64,000 nucleotides of DNA from Candidatus Gastranaerophilales bacterium (lineage in GTDB: Bacteria > Cyanobacteriota > Vampirovibrionia > Gastranaerophilales > Gastranaerophilaceae). Within the stretch, counting starts at the first letter, position 1, and every line of letters begins with the position of its first letter. The notes under the pieces are model-generated. The model saw only the letters and a program-made list of their open reading frames with translations. It ran no database searches and had not been told where the DNA came from. Shown piece after piece: positions 58,983 through 64,000 of this stretch. The DNA lies in NCBI GenBank assembly GCA_944323685.1, contig CALUTJ010000011.1:17291-81290 (forward strand), given 5' to 3'. Position numbers and translations under genes: made by a program.

Positions 58983-61928
58983 ATGAAGCTGGAAGTTTTT
59001 AATAATAGAAATTATATACAAACACCTGAATCGGGTAATGTGCGTAATAACGTTTCAAACACTGTAAACAATCCGACAATGACGGTGCCGACACAGATTG
59101 AGTCTTCCAGGGCGGAGACCGCAGTCCCAAGCAACGATTCGATTCCTTCGGAAAAAACAGTAGAAGCGCTAAAGGCACAAGCCCTGACTCAGGCGCCAAT
59201 GCCTTATAAATACATAAGAGATATAAAACTTGCATTTTCTGCTCCGGCAAAACTCTACAAACTTGCTAACGGCCAAAAAGTAGCCATCCTTGAGAAAAAA
59301 GGCCCGACTGTTCTGCAAACATACTACAATGTCGGCTCAATGAACGAACAGGATTCGCAAAGAGGAATAAGCCATTTTAACGAACACATGGCCTTTAACG
59401 GTTCTAAAGGGCCAAACGGCGGTTTACAATCAGGCGACTTTTTCAGAATTGTAAATAAAATGGGTGCAATGACCAACGCTTCCACCGGTTTTTCACAAAC
59501 AAATTACTACATTGCCTCTCAGCTTTTAGGGGACAAAGATTTTGATACAAGCACGTATATACAATCAGAACAGCTTCAATACCCTGCGCACGAAGCCGAT
59601 ATGATTGAAAAAGAAAAAGGCCCCGTAACTCAAGAAATTGCAATGGTAGGCGACCAGCCGGAGAACACAGCTTTTTCTACCTGCATAAAAAACCTTTATC
59701 AAATAGATACGACCTCTCAAGACCTTGTTGCAGGTTCAATTTCCAATATAAATAAATTAACCAGAAAAGATACACTGGATTATTACAACCTGTGGTATAC
59801 ACCTGATAACTGCGCAACAGTTGTAACAGGAGAAGTTCCGGCACAAGAGGCAATAAATACAATTGCAAAATACTTTAATAAAAGCATATCAGTGCCTGCC
59901 CAAAACAGAAAATATCAAGACTTTAACGGAATCCAACAGCCTGTACGTGTTGATATAAAAATGCCTAAAGCCCAATCAACAATAATGGCATTAGGCTTTG
60001 CAGGGCCTAAAAACAATTCCACAAAAGAAAATATAACAATGGAAGTTCTAATGACAGCACTTCTGGGTTACAAAAATGCAAGAATCAGCAAAGAACTCAA
60101 CAAAATACAGTCTTCCGCAATCATGAATATAGAAAGAGTGGGCAACAGACCTGATGACCCCAAAACTATTCTCATTGCATCCCAATCAACCCCGCAAAAA
60201 AGTGAAGACGTCATAAAAACCGTATACGCTCAAATAGGATCTCTTGCACAAAATCCGCTTACACAAGACGAGCTTAACACGGCCAAGAAAATTTTAACCA
60301 TGGCATTTTCAAAAATTTCAGAAAATTCACAGATGCTTAATATGATGCTGGGTAATGCTATGCTTGATGACGACCTTGCTTATGTGGAAAATTATCTCGA
60401 AATTTTAAACAGTATAACAAGTCAGGATGTCACAAACTTTGCACAAAAATACCTGAACCTGAATAAAGCCTCGCTAACCGTGGTACACCCGCAAAGCCAG
60501 AGTGATGAACAAATTCTTGAGAACTATCAAAAAACCAATTCAAAACCGCAAACAGCACCAAATAACATAAAAAATGCCAACAAAATCCCCGTCACATCTT
60601 TTAAAGGACGATTGGAAGACAAAATGCTTGATATGACAAAAATCAAGCAATACAGACTTGCCAATAACATGGAACTTGTCTTAAATCCGAATAAATCGGC
60701 TATTGCAACTGGAGAAATAACTCTTCAGGCAACAGCACCTGCCAATGTAGCCCCTGCCGTACCTGCAATACTTTCCGTTTTATTAAACGAAGGCTCTAAA
60801 ACCAAAAATTACGAACAATTTTATAAAAATGTGCATAAATCGGGCATTACACTCAAATTCGATACTGATTTTCGCTCAATCAACGCATCTTTCGAGGCTC
60901 TAGCACAAGACACGCCATACACTTTAGACTTGATAAAAGAAGTCTTCAATCAGCCAAGATTCACTGACTCAGCGTTAAAATACGCTAAAAATCTCGTAAA
61001 AGAAGCCGTGATGAATATTGAAGAAACAGCCTCAGATCCGGCACTTAAAGAAATGTTCCCTAACCTTAATGAATACGCCACAAAAGATGAAATTTTAAAA
61101 TCAATTGATACCACCACTCTGGCGGATGTGCAGGGATTTTTCAACTACGTAAAAACAAATGCAATGGCAAAAGGCATATTTACCGCACCTTTTTCCAAAA
61201 CACCGAACCTTGAACAAACCGTTACAACAAAACTTTCAACTGACCTTGGCACATTCAAACAGTTTAATACAGACGTGTTTCAATCATTTGAACCGATAGC
61301 GCAAAATAAAGTTATAACAAAAGCCCAACCCCGTAACCAGGCGGATATCGTCCAGTACTTTAAATTCAAAACCAACTACAACCCTAAAGATCAGGCTGTA
61401 TTTGCACTCTTAAACACAATTTTAGGCGGAAGCTCTTCTTCAAGACTGTTCAACGACCTGAGAGAAAAACAAAAACTTGCTTACAGGGTGGAATCAAATA
61501 TTGATTTTGTCGGCAATACGGGCGTTATGGCATTAAGCATAAAAACAACAACGGATAACCCGTCTGAGAATATTCAACAGTACGATAATGTGGAAAAATC
61601 TCTTGAAGGTTTCAAAAAACATATAGAACTTTTAAAAACAGAACCTGTTTCCCAAGAAGAGCTTGATGCGGCAAAATTGAGAGTCAAAACTCAAATCCTT
61701 AACTCAATTGAGTCTTCTGCCTCTCAAACGGTTGTGCTAAACTCTGCAAAAGATAATGTTCAGGGCATAAATGCAATAAACAATAACCTTAAAATTATTA
61801 ACGAAATTACACCGCAGGATATCTTGAGCGCAGCAAATTATATATTCGATTCAAATTCTATAATATCAATCCTCGCCAGCCAAAATACACTTGATAATAT
61901 GCATATTGCAAATAATAATGCAGCATAA
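58983..61928 (+). CDS. M16 family zinc peptidase (two-domain)
   Basis: 981 residues. The inverted zinc motif HFNEHMAF (HxxEH, about residue 132) and the downstream Glu in KGPVTQEIAMVG (about 80 residues later) mark an active N-terminal half. The C-terminal half has the substrate-binding signature GGSSSSRLFNDLREKQKLAY. The first ~80 residues are low-complexity (Asn/Thr/Ser) without a clear signal peptide. M16 enzymes degrade small peptides; bacterial two-half proteins are often periplasmic or cytosolic. Confidence 0.85.
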   Translation: MKLEVFNNRNYIQTPESGNVRNNVSNTVNNPTMTVPTQIESSRAETAVPSNDSIPSEKTVEALKAQALTQAPMPYKYIRDIKLAFSAPAKLYKLANGQKVAILEKKGPTVLQTYYNVGSMNEQDSQRGISHFNEHMAFNGSKGPNGGLQSGDFFRIVNKMGAMTNASTGFSQTNYYIASQLLGDKDFDTSTYIQSEQLQYPAHEADMIEKEKGPVTQEIAMVGDQPENTAFSTCIKNLYQIDTTSQDLVAGSISNINKLTRKDTLDYYNLWYTPDNCATVVTGEVPAQEAINTIAKYFNKSISVPAQNRKYQDFNGIQQPVRVDIKMPKAQSTIMALGFAGPKNNSTKENITMEVLMTALLGYKNARISKELNKIQSSAIMNIERVGNRPDDPKTILIASQSTPQKSEDVIKTVYAQIGSLAQNPLTQDELNTAKKILTMAFSKISENSQMLNMMLGNAMLDDDLAYVENYLEILNSITSQDVTNFAQKYLNLNKASLTVVHPQSQSDEQILENYQKTNSKPQTAPNNIKNANKIPVTSFKGRLEDKMLDMTKIKQYRLANNMELVLNPNKSAIATGEITLQATAPANVAPAVPAILSVLLNEGSKTKNYEQFYKNVHKSGITLKFDTDFRSINASFEALAQDTPYTLDLIKEVFNQPRFTDSALKYAKNLVKEAVMNIEETASDPALKEMFPNLNEYATKDEILKSIDTTTLADVQGFFNYVKTNAMAKGIFTAPFSKTPNLEQTVTTKLSTDLGTFKQFNTDVFQSFEPIAQNKVITKAQPRNQADIVQYFKFKTNYNPKDQAVFALLNTILGGSSSSRLFNDLREKQKLAYRVESNIDFVGNTGVMALSIKTTTDNPSENIQQYDNVEKSLEGFKKHIELLKTEPVSQEELDAAKLRVKTQILNSIESSASQTVVLNSAKDNVQGINAINNNLKIINEITPQDILSAANYIFDSNSIISILASQNTLDNMHIANNNAA

Positions 61929-62332
61929 ATATTGCAGGCTTGCGGTTTTATCATTATATCTATCTGTGCATAACCCTCAGCACAAATTTATTGTATCAAA
62001 AGTTTAGCAAACAGGTCGGATATACTAATCCGGCACAAATAAAAAAAGGTCTTCGCGTCACACCTCTCCGATACTTGGTATCATTCTGAGACATTTTCTA
62101 TGCGTCATTCTGAGCGAAGCGAAGAATCTATGTACATATTAGTACGTAGGTCGGGCTTTCAGCCCAACAAAAAAACTAAAATGTAAACAATTGTTAAATT
62201 AAACACAAAAATCCCTAAAGTTTTTCCATAACCTGTCGATATTTGATATGTGGTTTTATGTTGAATTTTGTTTTAACAAAAACTACTACCCGATACGGTA
62301 GGCGATATTAAGAAAAGAAAGCAGGGATTGCA
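61929..62332. other. Repeat-bearing intergenic region before autotransporter 2
   Basis: 404 bp with no gene. It holds a GTCATTCTGAGCGAAGCGAA-type repeat (62104-62130), REP family 2 copy (62146-62168), AT-rich promoter-like DNA and an AAAGCAGGGA ribosome-binding-like site just before the GTG at 62333. Confidence 0.6.
62146..62168 (+). repeat. REP family 2 copy upstream of autotransporter 2
   Basis: GTAGGTCGGGCTTTCAGCCC followed by AAC; one base differs from the copies that flank autotransporter 1. Confidence 0.65.
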
Positions 62333-62386
62333 GTGAATAATAAAGATTTTAAAAACCTTCAAAATAGCTTATATAACAATATTTTA

Positions 62387-62396
62387 CCCCCCCCCC
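62387..62396 (+). repeat. C10 tract in the autotransporter 2 leader (phase-variation site)
   Basis: Ten C within a frame that starts at GTG 62333. With C10 this frame stops at 62420-62422. With nine C the frame continues without a stop through DLSDSEHTQSSQTCNNGRFR into the signal peptide of autotransporter 2; with eleven it stops at once (GCT TAA). Confidence 0.75.
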
Positions 62397-62519
62397 GAAA
62401 GCTTAAAACACTCTCGCGGTGAGGGTTTTGACACTCATAAATCTTTAAACCACACACCTGATTTGTCAGATTCTGAACACACTCAATCCTCGCAAACCTG
62501 CAACAACGGACGCTTCAGA

Positions 62520-64000
62520 ATGACACTGCTTCGCAGCGTGCAAACAGCCGCCTTGACCCTTGCATTATCCTTCTTTATCGCAGCACCGGCAATGGCAGCA
62601 GATACACCTCCTGTCCCAGCATCCGCACAAACAGACAATAGCGCATATACTTTAACAAAAGTCGAACAACCCGGTACAAACGTAATAACAAAATACGAAT
62701 GGTCAGATACGGAAAACAAACTTGTACCACAATACTATCAGGTAAACCTCAATAAAACAGAATACGGCTATCCTGATGTAGCGGATGAAACAAAAACTTT
62801 TACAGTGACTACCCCCAATCCTGACGGCAGCGGCAATGCTTTTGAATATAAAATAAAATACTATGTGGATAGCAGCCGTCTTGCTCCTGACAGAATTACT
62901 ACAGACCAAAACGGCGCAGATATTGATAAAGATTTTATCGGCTTAGATGCAGGAGCTTCTTCTGGCGGGGCGATTTATAACAATGGTTCAAGCTCAGAAA
63001 TCGGTGACTTAACCGGTGATTTTATAGGCAACTATGCATCAGGTCGTTCTAATGCCTATGGCGGGGCGATTTATAACTCTGGAACAATCGGTAATATAAC
63101 AGGCGATTTTATTGGTAACTATGCAACCACAACATATGAATATGGAGATGCATTTGGCGGTGCCATAGATAACAGAGGAACAATTACAAATATTACGGGC
63201 GATTTTATCGGTAATAAAGTTTACGCAGTTGATCTGAGCAATCCTTCGATACAGGGCGGAGCTATATATAATAATGGTACAATTGAAAATATTACAGGGA
63301 ATTTTATTTCTAACAGTGCAATAATTGAAGATGGCCGTGGCGGCGGCGGTGCTATAACCAATAGCAAAATTATTAACAATATAACAGGTGCATTTATTGC
63401 TAACTATACTGATTCTACAGGAGGTGCAATAGATAACCTTGGTACTATTGATTACCTATCTGCTGATTTTATCGGAAACCATTCCAATTCCACTGCTGGA
63501 GCGATTAACAACACTATTGGAACAATTGAATATATAACAGGTGACTTTATCGGTAATTATGTGTCAGGTAATTATTCTGGCAATGGCGGGGCGATTTATA
63601 ATAATATGGGAACAATCGGAGATATAACAGGTGACTTTATCGGTAATTATGTGTCAGGTAATTATTCTGGCAATGGCGGGGCGATTTATAACAGTTGGGG
63701 AACAATCGGCAATATAACAGGCGATTTTATCGGCAACTATGCGTCTTCTTCTAATTCTTATGCCCAAGGCGGTGCGATTTATAACGATAGTGACGAAACA
63801 ATCGGCGATATAACAGGTGATTTTATAGGCAACTATGCGTATTCTGCAGATACTGGTACTTATTCATATGCCTATGGCGGGGCGATTTATAACTCTGGAA
63901 CAATCGGCGATATAACAGGCGACTTTATCGGCAACTATGCGTCTTCTTCTAATTCTTATGCCCAAGGCGGTGCGATTTATAACTATAGTGACGAAACAAT
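62520..64000 (+). CDS. Autotransporter 2, 3' part outside the window
   Basis: Open from ATG 62520 to the end of the window (493 codons). LLRSVQTAALTLALSFFIAA plus PAMA is the signal peptide, nearly the same as autotransporter 1. The following ~110 residues are close to autotransporter 1 (NSAYTLTKVEQPGTNVITKY, VTTPNPDGSGNAFEYKIKYY). From about 62960 tandem beta-helix repeats (GGAIYN, IGNITGDFIGNY) run to the edge. The annotated start is the internal ATG because the upstream GTG (62333) is out of frame at the current C10 length. It is probably a phase-variable surface protein. Confidence 0.75.
   Translation, partial: MTLLRSVQTAALTLALSFFIAAPAMAADTPPVPASAQTDNSAYTLTKVEQPGTNVITKYEWSDTENKLVPQYYQVNLNKTEYGYPDVADETKTFTVTTPNPDGSGNAFEYKIKYYVDSSRLAPDRITTDQNGADIDKDFIGLDAGASSGGAIYNNGSSSEIGDLTGDFIGNYASGRSNAYGGAIYNSGTIGNITGDFIGNYATTTYEYGDAFGGAIDNRGTITNITGDFIGNKVYAVDLSNPSIQGGAIYNNGTIENITGNFISNSAIIEDGRGGGGAITNSKIINNITGAFIANYTDSTGGAIDNLGTIDYLSADFIGNHSNSTAGAINNTIGTIEYITGDFIGNYVSGNYSGNGGAIYNNMGTIGDITGDFIGNYVSGNYSGNGGAIYNSWGTIGNITGDFIGNYASSSNSYAQGGAIYNDSDETIGDITGDFIGNYAYSADTGTYSYAYGGAIYNSGTIGDITGDFIGNYASSSNSYAQGGAIYNYSDET

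Noticed and set aside
62960..64000. Regularly spaced repeats resembling a CRISPR array (also in the 13.8-15 kb zone)
   Set aside because: The spacing is a multiple of three, the sequence is coding beta-helix repeat, and no cas gene is present.

Overview
The window is a low-GC bacterial chromosome segment that falls into two parts. The right part (about 38.5-62 kb) is ordinary housekeeping DNA of a bacterium with an outer membrane and type IV pili: a PilM-PilN fusion, PilO, SpeB, NanE/NanK, Maf, RlmB, a primary-type sigma factor, PheT, TatD, TlyA and an M16 peptidase. Together with large type V autotransporters and many REP-like palindromes, this suggests a gut Gastranaerophilales (Melainabacteria/Vampirovibrionia) genome. 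That assignment is an inference from gene content and style, not a proof. No rRNA, tRNA or CRISPR array was seen.

The left part (about 0-38.2 kb) is a rearranged tailed-phage (siphovirus- or GTA-like) region, transcribed almost entirely on the minus strand. Reading right to left it holds: cassette array R and a tape-measure copy; a distal tail protein; the portal; an 11-kb toxin/immunity zone; scaffold, major capsid and connectors; the tail tube; an inserted 1601-residue autotransporter; small and large terminase; tail assembly chaperones; cassette array L and a second tape-measure copy; two secreted accessory proteins; an NlpC/P60-like protein; and the central tail hub. No integrase, repressor, replication or lysis gene is visible. 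The tape-measure gene and its cassette array occur twice in direct orientation about 30 kb apart, and the usual tail order (tape measure, distal tail, peptidase, hub) is split between the two copies.

Two features stand out. (1) Each tape-measure gene is preceded by three tandem genes for secreted proteins of about 175 residues with a constant signal peptide and N-terminus and a variable C-terminal half. The units are separated by truncated tape-measure 5' ends that all stop at the same repeat-derived tail. This looks like a diversifying array. (2) Between portal and scaffold lie two MuF-type minor-head proteins carrying a shared polymorphic C-terminal domain (DTYDFN motif), orphan copies of that domain, several multi-spanning membrane proteins that fit as immunity proteins, and fragments produced by segmental duplication, REP/RAYT insertion and an in-frame palindromic insertion. 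Many of these accessory genes have their own extended -10 box 6-9 bases before the ATG (predicted leaderless mRNA) and many are followed by a hairpin, as expected for phage morons.

Repeats shape the region: a 626-bp RAYT transposon present twice with the same frameshift, three REP families (some translated as part of proteins), an 89-bp operator-like repeat in two copies, and C10/G10 tracts. The tract at 62387-62396 puts a second autotransporter, which runs off the right end, out of frame by one base, as expected for phase variation.
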